Below, piece after piece: positions 12,100 to 26,200 of a stretch of 64,000 nucleotides of DNA; within the stretch, counting starts at the first letter, position 1, and each line of letters opens with the position of its first letter. The position numbers were made by a program, and so were the translations under genes. Origin of the DNA: Sipunculus nudus. Lineage: Eukaryota; Annelida; Sipuncula; Golfingiida; Sipunculidae. The notes under the pieces are model-generated. The model searched no databases and had not been told where the DNA came from. It saw nothing but the letters and a program-made list of their open reading frames with translations. The DNA lies in the NCBI GenBank assembly GCA_026874595.1, contig CM049322.1, positions 54,506,886 to 54,570,885 on the forward strand, read 5' to 3'.

Positions 12100-12290
12100 C
12101 TGAAAGACCACCTGTCTAACAAGACCACCTGTCTAACAAGACACCTGTCTATTGAGACCACCCTTGAGTGAACTGGAAGCATTTACATTAGTTATAACTG
12201 ACTGGTTTAATAAGACCACCTGTGATTAAGACCCCTTTTGGCCAGCCCCAAGGGGTGGTCTCCTAACACAGGTTTCACTGTACATGGCTG
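12100..12290. mobile_element. decayed MITE fragment with CACCTGTCTAACAAGAC repeats
   Basis: Short direct repeats of ACCACCTGTCTAACAAG lie at 12108-12160. The right edge, AACACAGGTTTCACTGTA, resembles the CAGTGAAACC terminus of the Tigger/pogo-like MITEs at 22407 and 23704. The left end is not found. Confidence 0.35.
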
Positions 12291-13040
12291 CTCACCCAGT
12301 AACACATCTGATCAGCAAGATCATGTTGACAGATCAGAATTAGTGACTTTGAGTATACAATAAAACAAATTGACAGATCAGAATAATAACTTGGGTATAC
12401 AATTAACAAATAAGTGGTCACCCTTATGTGAAATTTTCTATAAAATTTTACAGAATATGAGGTTTTCGAAAATTATGAATGAGTAAAGCAGACAGGCTGG
12501 TAACATGGAGTACATTATATACAGAGTACTTCTGTGAGTATAAATTCTTAATGCACATGATCACCATGGTAATCATTACCTCATGAAAATATAAGAAATA
12601 TACAGAAAGTGATCCTGTAGTAAGATATAAATATCAGTAAAGAACTTAAGGCTTTAGTAACATGGATGTACTGATATATAAAATTCTTGCCCGACTGCTG
12701 GCTTCAATAGGCCTCCCACATTGTGTGGGTTTTCTCTGTGATTTTCTAAACTGAGGTTAGCTAGGATTTCCTATGGGTTGGCTGTGACAATCATGGCATA
12801 CATTGCCGCAAGATGACACTTCACACACTGACTGATTACCCTCCTCAGGCAGTGGTTGTACACTGTGATTGTCCCAGATCTCCTTTGTTATAATTGCTGC
12901 TTTGTATAGTAAGTTTCTCAGGGTTCCAGCACCAGGTCGGGCACAGAGCAAGGAACTGAAATCAGACTAATGAGAATGTAGTATCACATTGTGCCTCCAG
13001 CTCCAGTTTTTAAATATGTGACACCCACTCTAATTGGTCT

Positions 13041-13200
13041 GATAAGACCAGGACACCTGTTCTTGTTGGTTTGATAAGACCAGGACACCTGTACTTGTTG
13101 GTTTGATAAGACCAGGACACCTGTACTTGTTGGTTCAATAAGACCAGGACACCTGTTCTTGTTGGTTTGATAAGACCAGGACACACGTTCTTGTTCATTT
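13041..13200. repeat. 32-bp minisatellite, five units
   Basis: Five exact-length units start GATAAGACCAGGACACCTGT at 13041, 13073, 13105, 13137 and 13169. They differ at a few positions; the last is the most diverged. The 109-codon minus frame through it is a product of the repeat. Confidence 0.95.
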
Positions 13201-14274
13201 GATTCTTGGTCCTGTGCCAGAACTGATGTGTGAGGATCAGCATGTATATCTGATATGTATTTTGTTAAATGGCATCCTTTGCAAATGTCTACGCTTTTCT
13301 GCAGCCATCCCACAAATGTTGAGATTTAATGATATTGTACTTGATTTCCTGTGATTCATCCAAAATTTTTGGACACGTCCAGAAATATATTATTTACTAC
13401 AATACAAATGTGATTTCCAATGTTTTGACTTCCCATAACTTGCCATGACATGGGTGCTGTCACATGCTGCGTTTGCAACAAATTTCGTAATTTCAGATAT
13501 CTTAAAAAATCACAGATTGTAGAAATCTCCCTGTGTGAGGTCTTCTATAGATGTTGTTTTGTAAGGATGTACTCAGTATTGAATTTTACAATACTAACTG
13601 CTGGCTAGACACACTTACTTCTTATACAAAATTACTGTACAAAATATCACCGGATTTGTTTCAGCTAACAATTTGCCTGAAGAAATACAGAAACCAAATA
13701 CAAATACACTGTTGTCAGCAGTATACTGTTTACCCAAGTTAAACTGGAAGGTGTACCTCATTAGCTACAAACCTGAGGCTTCTTTCTAAATAAATCTTTT
13801 AATTATGACTTGCAGATATGGTTTATGGGAAAAATGTGATCATCAGCATTGAAACAATGATATAATCTGAAAGGTTTACTAGGAAGCTCCAAGCAAAATG
13901 TTACACACATTTTATACAAAAGCAGAACAAAAATAAATAGCTTTGAACAAATATTTTCACATGCATACTCTTGAATGAAGAAAGTTGTTCCCTTTAATTC
14001 AGTAAACTTATATGCACATGGAAATATCATGTTTTATAATACTGTGGTTGACTTTATAATTGCAAGGATGAAACTTCAAGATTTCTTCATTTTAAATGTT
14101 TTGCAAGGGTTTCATTTTCGTGATTGCACCAGAACCTATAAATCAAAGTACAGAAGTATTTGTATTTTTTCACAGCAATACCTATCACATTTCCGTTTCA
14201 GTTATTAACTTATGACCTGTGTCAGAGTCAATTTATCCCCTGTGTTTTACAGTAATCAATGCCATTCATCTTAT

Positions 14275-14280
14275 TTTATT
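14275..14280 (-). promoter_or_regulatory. candidate VPS26C polyadenylation signal
   Basis: AATAAA on the minus strand, about 290 bp past the VPS26C stop and the first canonical hexamer I see. This implies a 3' UTR of roughly 300 nt. It is an inference from the hexamer alone; AT-rich DNA yields such motifs by chance. Confidence 0.35.
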
Positions 14281-14572
14281 GGGGCGTCTTATTCCCGAGG
14301 GTTTCATATTCACAATTATTTCACATTCATGATGTCACGAAATTAAGACCCTCATGAAAGAATTGACAACCACAGTATTTCTCAAACAAACAGCATCTTA
14401 CCATGTAGCTATCATTTAATGCATCAGATTATAAATAAAAATTGATAATAAATTGATAAAAAATCATACAATTTGTTAAAATACATGATTGCATTCTATA
14501 TACAGTTGGGCTTGTACACTGGTAGTTTGATTAATGATGTGGCTATTATATTTTGTCGTTTTTTTGGCACCA

Positions 14573-14655
14573 TCAGAATCTGGTCAACTTAATTGGGAAA
14601 TTTTCTGTCACTAAATGGTCATCCTGGAAGACTATGACGATATTCACTTCAAATT
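14573..14655 (-). CDS. VPS26C: VPS26C exon 8 (stop codon)
   Basis: Completes Glu270, then codes FEVNIVIVFQDDHLVTENFP and IKLTRF, then TGA at 14573-14575. Acceptor TTTTCAG. The C-terminus matches the vertebrate ending (EVNIVVLLHPDHLITENFPL). Confidence 0.96.
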
Positions 14656-17600
14656 CTGAAAATAAACAAACACACAAACATCATGAATACTCTAAAACAA
14701 TAAGACATGTAACTGATATATATTCAAATTACATTACTATGGGGATGAGTTAATATTTCTCACAGAATAAATGAGTTTATTTTCATAACATTTAATTTTG
14801 AGTAAGACATGAACAATTAGATTATAAAGGTTGTACAATTAAAATTATATAAGTATCCTTCTCTGGGATATCAACTTAATTTTTAATTGCAAATTAGAAC
14901 TTTAAAGAAATATATTTACTGGTACATTTTTAATTGTTTTTTAATTCCCAGATGATATATATTATTTTACTGAAAACAATAATTTTTTGTCATAATCTTA
15001 CCAATAACTTTAATCAGGTATGAATCCTTAACTCCCTCAAAAATACTGAGTATTTACTAGTGGTCATGTAACGGTAATCAGTGTGTTCATAAGCAGTACT
15101 CATCTGAGGGACACGCGATGTCCTACGACCAAGTTGTGTGTCTGCTTTTAATAATTATAAAAGTGTTCCCCAGTATGTTGTATGTTTATTTCAAAACATG
15201 TTCATTGCTAGAAGTGCAGCTGTCAGAACTGTTCTGATATTTAAATAAAAGACAGAATTAACTCACCAACTTTGAAGTTTGGAGTGGCAAGTGTTGGACA
15301 TGTAAAAAGACGAGGAAAAACCATGTATATAGGTATGGTCAGACCACTACACACATCTCCCTCGCCGATCTGTATGTTCTGTATCTCTGTGGCTGGAAAA
15401 AAGAAAAAACGTTAAAAGAAAAAAAGTTAAAGGGGCCTATTCCAGTGCTGCCACTCTGGGTTAAATGGAAAAAGTATGAAATCTTACAAGAACAGAGTAT
15501 AAAATGATCTGAAAAAAAAGAGTATGAATAAAGTACAAATCAATGTCAAATAGCACACTTTTTGTACAATTTTACAGCACATGATACTTCTTAGCAACCT
15601 TAAGGTATAAAAGTATATATATTCCGATATTCCATATATCCAGTGATTTAATAAATCACTGGCAAGATCACAGAAAAAAGTTCATCACTAATGAAATGCT
15701 ACTGAGGAAATATTGACAGACTTGTCTACTGCACTCAGGTAAAAAATATAATCACCATCTGAAGATGATGATTTCAGAAAACAAGTGACCCATGGGTCAT
15801 GACGCTCAGCTGACTGGGTAGAGATTTGCCAAAGGAAATTTTATCATCTGAATGGTAGTATATACCCATTCAACTGAAGCATCAAACAGATTATCCAACA
15901 GGCGAAGCTTGTTACTTTATTTATAAATCTCAAAAATAGAGAAAAAATGCATAAACTTTAAAAAAAAATACAGGTGGTTCCACCAGTCTGCAGAAACAAA
16001 TAAAAACACTTAATGGTCAATATCCATGCAAAGAATCATGGTGATCTCTGCATTAGTTGTTCAGATACTTCAGCTTTTGTATCAAATTTTCAATTATTCT
16101 GAGGGATACTTCAGGGGGCCTATAGCTTGAAGGATATGGGTAACAGAGACCTAATTTCAGGTTTCAATGGAGACTTTTCATGGGTCTCCCAGTATGTCAA
16201 GAATGAAGATTCTAGGTCCAGTTGTTATGATTTGTGCCTTGTTAACAGAGGTTCATATCTTTAAAGGTCTCAAAAATAGAGAAAAAAATCATAAAAAAAA
16301 CACGAAAAAATACAGGTGGTGCCACCAGTCTGCAGAAACTGATGAAACACTCCATGATCAATATCCATACAAACAATTATGGTGATCTCTGCATTAGTTG
16401 TTCAGATACTTCAGCTTTTGTATCAATTTTTCCATTATTCTGAGGGATACTTTGGAGTGCTATAGCTTGAAGGATATGGGTAACAGAGACCTAATTTCAG
16501 GTTTCCACAGACACTTTTCATGGGCCTCCTTGCATGACAAGAATGAAGATTTTAGGTCCTGTTGTTACAATTTGTGCCACGTTAACAGATGACAGCATCC
16601 TTAAAGGTCTCAAAACTAGAGAAAAAAAATCATAAAAAATAAAAAAATACAGGTGGCACCACCAGTCTGCAGGAACTGATGAAACGTCTCATGATCAATA
16701 CGTATAAAAAAACATGACCATCAGTGATGTAGTTAATGAGTTATTGAATTTTTTTAATGAAATTTTTGAATATTCTGGGGGGTACTTTGAGGCCCCATAG
16801 CTCAAAGGATATGGGTAACAGAGACCTAATCCCTGGTTTCCAAGGAGATTTTTCATGGACCTCTCAGAATGAAAAGTTACAAGATTCTAGGTCCAGCAGT
16901 TACAATTTGTGCCAGGTTAACGGACAGACAGACGGACAGACGGACAAAGAATGATCGCTATAGCTCAGATGACTTACAGTCAGCTGAGCTGAAATGGTAT
17001 AAAAAAGAATTAACCCCTGAAACAGTATGAAACAAGAGAACAGCAAATGGTGAATAATATGCCCCTTGCATATTTGGTGACATCTAACCTAATTAAATAT
17101 GTGTGAATTTGCTGAGAATGTAATTCAGGTGAGAAACTATTGGTTAATACTCATAATGAGTGACATGAAAACCCATCAGATTTTTGGTTAGTCAGGGCGG
17201 TGCCACCAAAGTGTGGTGACCTCTGACCTCATTAAATATACTTCGATTAGGCTGGAAATAAAACTTAGGTCAGATATTTCATTGATTAACATTTCTGTTG
17301 AGTTTTATCAAAAGCCATCATATATCTCGTATGTTATCGCGGCAACTACAAAAAGCAGCCTAGTGACCTCTGACCTTTTAAAATATTCATGGAATTTGCC
17401 ATAACTGAACTAAAGCGAAATAGTCTAATGGTAAGTAGTTATGGCAAGATTCTTGAAATTCCATCAAAGCCCCAGTAAGCTGTTTGTTTGACATATTTTA
17501 TTGATAGTGAATATGGAAGTACAATGTGATGTGATAGCAATATCACATACTACATGCATCAAAGGGATTGAGTACAAGCAACCTAAAGCTTAACTTGACC

Positions 17601-20600
17601 CTCTTCGTGTTATTTCCACACAAGAAGTAAGATGGCAGAGTTCAAGAGTCAATTAATGTACAATGAGGATGAACTTTGGTGGAACCGATGTGGGGTGTGG
17701 GGGGGGGGGGGTGATGGGTGAATGAAGGTAAGTTTATGGTTTAAGTTTATAGACACTGCTATTTCATCTTTGTAATGATATCATATCTTTATAATTTGGA
17801 CGAATAAACTTTTACTTAAATCTTACTGTTTCCTCTATGTATCAGGATACAGATTAAAAAATTTCTTTGTTAAGGATGTCAATGAAATTTGGATTTTCAT
17901 AAAGGAGCGTTTCTATAGGTGTACTTAAGGGTAGATACATTAATCTAGTGTTTACATTGAGTTGGCATTGCAGTAGATAGTGATCAGCATTTTCATATTT
18001 AGATCCACATTTGCATTTTGGGTCTTCTAGTAGGTGTCTTTGTATAAATGATTATTTAGTATACTACATTTCGTTTTTAGGCTTGCATAAATTATTTGGG
18101 TCTTTCTGGATTCCCAGTAAGTTATAACAGTGACACTCAATGTTAACGGATGGACAGATGGTGGGTATACCATAAAATGTCCCATCATAGATGGCCATAT
18201 ATAGAGTAAGTCTTTCCTGAAGAAAAATATGTTAATTTTTAAAAAAGTATAAAGTGGTGGCAGTGAGCACTACCATTCTGATATCTGATGTCTATCGACT
18301 AAGGATAACTCCTTTAGCCTTTCATAAAAATATGCCATACGAGGCCAATACTACTGCACAAAGGCCGTTTGTTTCGCTTACATCAATGTGTTTATAAAAT
18401 GTGTAATGCCAGGTGATGGACATTTGGTGGCAAGTCATAAGCAAGTGAGTCCAGCAAAGTGTGTTTTGCAACTATTAACCTTTAAACTTCAGCAAATATG
18501 CAACCAACCACCTCTGGTTACATGTTTTTTCTGTTTGTCATCATTGCTCTGTTTACTGACTACTAGTAAATAAACAAATCAATACAACTGTCACAGAGGT
18601 GTTATAAGAACTTTTCTTTACAGGAATTACCTTGAGATTATAAATTTGCTTACAGGGTAAGCCATAAATCGTATACATTCTGTTTTGTTAGGTCATTAGT
18701 TTTCAGTTTTGAGCTAATCAGATACTGAAGTCAACACTGAAGTTGAGTGACCAGTTTTTACTACAGTAAACTATCCAATACACTGGAGCCCCCTGGACGT
18801 AGTACCAAGTGTGTCACCAGGTGTCTCTGTCTCACCTGTACTGCATACATGCATAATGTAACATATTCTACAGACAAGGTTGGGGAATAGTCGCACAATC
18901 TATGAAGGTAAGTCAAACCTTGAAATTACAACCACTAATGGGACCTTGATAAAGTGGTCACATTTTCGAGGTGGTCATATAAGCCAGGTCTGATATAAAG
19001 AGCAAAAAAAAAAAAAGAACTTGGACTGTGAAAAGGTGGTCGTTATTTTGAAGGTGTTGCTAAACCGAGGTGGTGGTAAGGAGAGGGTTTACTGTACTGG
19101 TATATTCATTTGAACTACACCGTACAGTTCATTTTATTAATTTTACTACCATGAATGTACCACTGGGATGGGCTGAATAATTTTTAATCAGGAATTAAAA
19201 ATGGATATTGTCCAACCTTAAGTAAAATGGATGTAACTGCCTAAATTTTTAATGCTGGCTAAACTATGTACATCTGCAGTATTCCATTACAGTTTCAGGC
19301 TTCATGACACGAAAAAACACAATTCTGCTGGCGTCATGCAGGCTATTGTAACCCAACTGTAGGTCTCCGGTGATACACCTAGGTACCCCCCAAAAGGTGC
19401 ACTTGTTTGGGAGTGAAGCATAATTTCTCCCTTTAAGCCTCCAGAGCATTCACCCTTGTCAGGGGCTGACTGTGAATAATCTCACTGTCCACGGCTGAGA
19501 TTTGGACTCGCCATCGCCTGGCGTTGAGCCCTATGCTGTACCCCTGGAATTGGGTTCCTTATAAATGTACTTACCATCCCTAGCGTAGCCCTCGGCACAC
19601 CCACAAGTCTCTACTCGTACCAGCTGTAGCTCTATTGACTTGATCATGGCTGCTGTCTGCTCGACCACCAGCTGTTGGGTATACAACGACACTGTGCTTA
19701 GCTTTATGTTCACGAGGTTATATATTTGACATTTTCACTCCTTCATTAACTTAAACAATAAACATGATCATGTTTACATATTTATCTGATATTCATGCAA
19801 AAGCTTAACAATTGTACCAGGAGCAAAGGGTAAACCAAACATCTGAAAATTCTTCATGCAATACTGGCAAATATACAAATATACTGGCAAATGATATTAT
19901 TTAAACTATCAATCTTTGAATAACAAGTAACATAACATATTGGTGATACTGGCACAATATATGTGAGATACCATAGAGGTACCATTAAGCTGCAGGCACC
20001 TTTTACTTTAATTAATGTGAGTACCAGTATCCATATTTATGAAATGTAAATAAAGAATAATACATAAAATATAAAAAGTAAATGATGATGAGGTGTAGGG
20101 TCCTACCTCTCCCGTGAATGGCTTTGTCAGACAGCAGTTTGTTGAGTCTAGTTTGCCCTTTACTCTGAACCTCGGGACATTCTGTTTCTGTAAAGACCAA
20201 CAGCAGAATTCAATGTATTACAGAGTTCCTACTGAGTACAGCGCACAAAATTTTAACAGACATTCACAGCAGGCAGTCAGATGGGGACACGAAACCACAA
20301 CCTTAAAAATCACGAGTCAGCACACTGACTATACATTTTACGCCACCACACTTTATAAGTCCTAGTAAGTTCTAGTGTCTTATGGTTTGTGATAACAACC
20401 TGAAAATCAGCTGATTTATCAGGGATAGGTGTGTCTGATGCTGAGACATATTGTGTATCATGACCATCAAACTGACATGTCAGAACCACAACTCAGGCCA
20501 GTAAATAAAGACTCCAAGGTTGTGACCTCTCCAGCCAAGAGTTAATGGGTGTTTGTCATGCCTTGGGTGGCACACAAATGTTAAAGAACAAAAACCATCC

Positions 20601-22326
20601 AGCACCTATTACATAAGGCTGCTTGGCTGTATGTTCTCAAGTGAGCTGAGAATAACCACAAGAATGAACAGGCCTGAAAGACCAAGAAGGCAAAGTCTGA
20701 TGACAGTGATGTCACTGATACCAGATTATAAATCTCCTTCGTTTACCTTTTTTACTTTTTTACCACTCCAGATTGGGGGGGGGGGGGCAGGTCCTATTTT
20801 AATTTTACACACTGTCTGACTAAAAGCAGGTAAACCTACATCGAGCACACCTTACTTTTGCTGAATTTTCATATCATCTGCTATTAAATTGAACTAAAGA
20901 ACTTGCATTTATGTAAAAATGTATGCCAAATTTTTACAGTTTTTAACTAATTTTTATAGTTTATATTGAACCATATCCTGGCCAGGTTTCAAAACACATT
21001 TTAAGAACTGCAGACTTTTTTTCTCATGTGAAGGAGAAAATTACAACTATAAATTTCAGATGAATGTCAAATTAAGGGGAGGATGACTAGGCTTGAAGGG
21101 ACCTTTATTTTTTTAGTTACAGTCAACTGCCCTTTCAAGTTAGTTAAATGTAATGGCACATGGGCTTATTAACTTGTTGTCTCCAGCACAGAGACTACGC
21201 CCTGATATGACTGGCCGGTAAAAGTGTGACATCACTGAAAAAATTTAGTGAAGGCATTAAATACAGCAAAACATCCTGCTTTTATTATTTCTTGATAATT
21301 TGGTGCTGTAAGTGTCAATTATATACAGAGCTTGTTTTGCTGACATATATAATTTATTCAGTCACAGGGTTTTTCTAGTGGATTACGACACTGCTCATGA
21401 CAGTGCTGAGGAAAGTGCTGACAGTTTTTAAAGAAAAAACACAATCTTGTTTTTCTTGTTAAAAAAAAAAATGGAAAAATACTTTTTTTGTGAGATAATG
21501 GATTTAATTTGTGTTAAATCCACAGTAATGATATTTATAGCAAAACAGGATATATGATGATAATAAAATGGGATCTGGAAAAAGTTTGTTCGACCTTCAG
21601 TCAGCTGAGCTTGTGATTCCAAAGATATTTATTTTGGTATCATATGAGAAAATAAAGTCCTGCCACCTACACTCACCTCTCTGACGTTCTGTATCGTGTC
21701 AGGGGTGATTGTGAACGGGACTGGTTTTGATTTCGCTTTCTCTTCATGTTCCTTGTATTCCAAGATAAACTCACAGGATTTAGTTAAGTCTTTGGCCAAT
21801 AGGGGTCGTTTCATGTCAGCCTTCAATGTGTACTACAATGGAAGAAATAAACTGGATTACCTTGAGGATAAAATTCTTTTAAATTATCACTCTAAGTTGG
21901 TATAAACATTATGTATCATGAATATGCATTACCTCTAAATGAGATTACTAGAATCAAATTTAGTAAATACTATTCCTACTTTAGAAATTCATCTTCTCAT
22001 GCAATAATGTCTAGTGGGTGCCACAGAAAATATGTTTTGATGCATGAAGTTCCTTCTTATATGACATTGCCACACCATTATATTAAAGTATGGTGGCAGT
22101 AGAGGCGTTAAATTAATTTACAACAAATACACAGATTCCTAGGGCAATTTTAATATTTGTGAGTCAATATTTGTGTAGAAATCACCTCAGGATGGCCTTT
22201 TTAAGTGTTTCCCCCAATTGTTAGATTAATTTATCCACACGGCATGCTGCATCATTTCATACATAATGATGTGTCTACATGCAGCATGTGTGGTTCAGTT
22301 AATAACATACAGCATGATCTAATCAT

Positions 22327-22409
<83 letters not shown>

Positions 22410-23225
22410 TAGAACCTCCAAATTGCAGACCCTAATGGGACTGGACATTTTGCCTGCAATAGACATGTGCTCTTAGTAGAGAGAGTATTGATTTTGGGAC
22501 CTATTTTCAAGGGACTGTCTGTAAGTGGCTGTAAATAAAAGGTGCCCCTTAGTACAGAGCTGCCCATAAGAAGAGGTTCCACTGTATATATTCTGTATTG
22601 TTCATATAACATGAATTCATTAGATCCTGGTGATAGGGACCTACCATATGAGTTTTTATAATTACTTAATTAGAGTTTAATTACTTTTATTCTATCAGGT
22701 CTGTACAACAGTTTCTATGACTTTTCAGGTGCAGATCTTGATTTGAAGAGAGGGAGCAACTCAAACACTGTCATACAAATTGGATGAAGTAAATGTAACT
22801 TAACACTAATTAGTTTTATATTTATGTGTGTGTTCAACAACAAATTGTATTTGCACAGTTCAGAAATTCCTGATTTGGTGGTACCTATGTTCTATGAAGA
22901 ATAAAAATTGAAACCTTTATTTCAATCAAATGAACTCTTGAGACATTACCTGTATGTTAACGAAGACGCCATGGTAAGTTTCATACAACTTTTTTCCTTG
23001 TTTTGGTTTAAGTGGAATCTCAAACGGGATCTCTGTTCTCCCTGATGGTAGCTTTCCTGCCCTGGTCACCTCTATGGTACAGCTGATCAGGTTTATTGGC
23101 TGCAAGAACAGAGAGGATACTACAGAGTTATAATACTCAAATTGAATGTCCTGTCAAGTTATAATGTATAACTCTGCCATGGTCATATTATTTTGTCAGT
23201 ACAATAGCCTAAATTAAATATATAA

Positions 23226-23268
<43 letters not shown>

Positions 23269-26200
23269 AATAGATATGTGCAGGGTTATATCTAAACATA
23301 TTGAGTGTCGGCTATATTTACAGACTTTTGCGAAGTAAGTGGAGGAGGTCACGGTTCGGGATCCAGGGGGCAACTCAGTTTTGGAATATGTAAGCTTTAT
23401 CTTTGCCTTGTTCTTATTTAATTGTGTTATAACTATCTGTTAATGAGTATTTTGGCTCTTGATCGATTAAGTGATTCTTGTAAACATTCATTTAATGCAG
23501 TTTGGGGTAATAAACCAGAGTTTCATTGCTGGTAACTGTTTTATTGATGATCTTTAAGATCTTTTGTGTTTTATTGAAGATCTTTTAAGATCTTTTACAC
23601 CGGTCTGTGGGTTGCATATGTAAGCTTTGTTCTGGCCGGCAGTAGCCGTACCTGCTACTGACATGGCTATAACCCTGTATATGTGTGTATATGTATATAT
23701 ATACAGTGAAACCTCGTTGTGTCGAACTTGCTTAAGTCAAATACCCTGCTTATGTCAAAGTTACAGACTCGATATTCTGGACAACTCTAGTTAAATTATT
23801 ACCAAATAAAACCAGCTAGTGTCGAACCTCGGATGTGTCCTAGTTTTCCAAGGGTCCCTTCGACTTTGACACAACGAGGTTTCACTGTATATACATATGA
23901 ATATTCTGCAGAGTAGTCTTATGGTTTGAAATTTCACTGAGAGAGGGCAGCACAAGTTCCATATCTTGGTACTGAGACACATATCTGACATTTTGATCAA
24001 CACACTCCTTTTGCAGCGCTTATACTTAGCAGTCATTCCAGATCTCCTTCGCTTTAACTGCTGCTTTAAATAGCAGGTTTTTCAGGTTTCACCATCAGAC
24101 CAATGATAATGGAGTTCAGCATATTGTTCATCCAATTCCAAGTTTTTAATTTAATCAATTGTCAAGCACCAGACGTTATCAGATACTGACTGACCAATAT
24201 TAAAAAAGCTGGCCCATAAACTATTTTGGAGACAATATGTGTTAGTTCCCATTAATTAAATGAACAGTTCATGAAAAATTACAACAAGGCCTACAGGCTT
24301 AATGCGCACCTGCGCATATGGATATACACCAGGTATAACGCTTCAATGCTGAACCACTACTTTTCATATATATGAACAATGCAAGTACAAAACATTTTGA
24401 ACAAGAAACATTACACAAACATCACTGCTGAAATTCTGGCATGGGTGCACACAATGAAAAAATTACTGTAGGTGGCACCACCAGTCTTGTATACGACAAA
24501 GCTATTTGACATGTATAAATATGCCCAATTTCAGGCTGATATATCAAATTCCTCCGTAGAATTAAGCAGGCATATACACTTTGCAAAAGTCATTGTAGAT
24601 GGCGACACCTGTTTTGTGAACGAGAAAGCCATTAAAGACACATAGACAGGTCAGAATATCAGGCCAATACATCAAACTTACCTTAAGACTGATGCACGGG
24701 GCTGACCAGGCTTAGGTGAGAAAGGCTGTTGCCCTGAGTGTACTGTGACAAATTACTGACTCAGACTACTGCACTGAGTGAACTCTTGACCTGCACCTGG
24801 CTAGATTGAGTGAACTTTTGACCTGTACCTGGCTGCTCTTAGTGAACTCTTGACCTGTTGCATAATCTGACACAATTGGCAGTCTGCCAAATCCAGGCTG
24901 ACCTTTTGCCTATTGCCAAATCTGAAATAGTACCCACACATTTGCATAAGCTCACAGATTGGCTCCATATGCAGCCCTGAGGGGCATGACACCCATGAGG
25001 TGATCACATGATACTCATGAGGTGATCACATGCTACCCATGAGTTGATCACATGCTGCCCATGAGGTGATCACATGCCTTGTGCTTGGCTGCACTGATTG
25101 AACTGTTGACCTATATTTGGCTGCACTGAATGAATTCTTGATCTGTTGCCAAATCTGAAACAGTTGGCAGTTTCTCAACCTATTCAAGGAACATACACAA
25201 TCTTGGCCTGTTATGTAACTCTGCTAATATTTATCCAACACAAACCATTTGAACAAACTTGAGAGGGCTCGCCTCTGGAATCATTTCTGTAAAATATTGA
25301 ACAATTTGGCTGGACCGTTTACCAGAAGAAGACTTTTTAAGTTTTTTCAGCTTTTTCCCTGTAAAATCTAAGTAAATGCAGATAGCAAAAATAAGCTGAA
25401 TCCATCAACATTTGATATGTGACAGATAATTGCATAAAATTTGGGGATGGTAGCTCCTGCTATTCCTGAGAAATTATGAGTTAGTGTACAGATGATATGT
25501 AATATCATAAATCTACATTTTTTAAAGCTTTTAAAAAACATTCTTGTCAATATTTTCCATAGATAACCTGAAATCTAAATGTCTAGAGGCATGATGTAAT
25601 GGATGCTAATAAACTGGTGCTAGGCTAGATGTATCTGCTTCATACACCTAACACATATGGTAAAATGACTAAATTCAATCTTTATAATTCAGCCAAAATT
25701 CATTCTTTGGAACCATAAAAGACAATTATGATAAGAATTATTAAGGGAATTGTTCTTGCAAAATATTTAACAAACTGGCCTTAGTATCATCAGTCGAAAA
25801 AACGTTTTGTAGGTTTATAACTCATATGGGAAAATACAGCTAAATGGTAAAGTTCAGCTTCCCATAACTCAGCCAAAAATCATAGAATCAAAGCCATTTC
25901 AACAATCTTGAATTATCAACATCTAAGGATAATTAATGTGTGAGATTTAAGAATTTGGCCCAGTGGTTTTTGAGAAGAAGATTTTTGAAGCCACTTAGCT
26001 AACATGGGCTGTTATGGCATATGACTAAATTCAGCTTCCCATAACTCAGCCAAAATTCACTGAAAAGAGACCATTTGAACAAACTTGAATTATCAACATC
26101 TAAGGATAATTAATGTGTGAGATTTAAGAATTTGGCACAGTGGTTTTTGAGAAGAAGATTTTTGTAGCCACTTAGCTAACATGGGCTGTTATGGCATATG

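Noticed and set aside
13041-13200. CRISPR-like array
   Set aside because: Units are directly abutting without spacers, in a eukaryotic genome.
12984-13313. 109-codon minus-strand frame with internal protein repeats
   Set aside because: Produced by the 32-bp minisatellite, whose units read through in successive frames; no start context or family.
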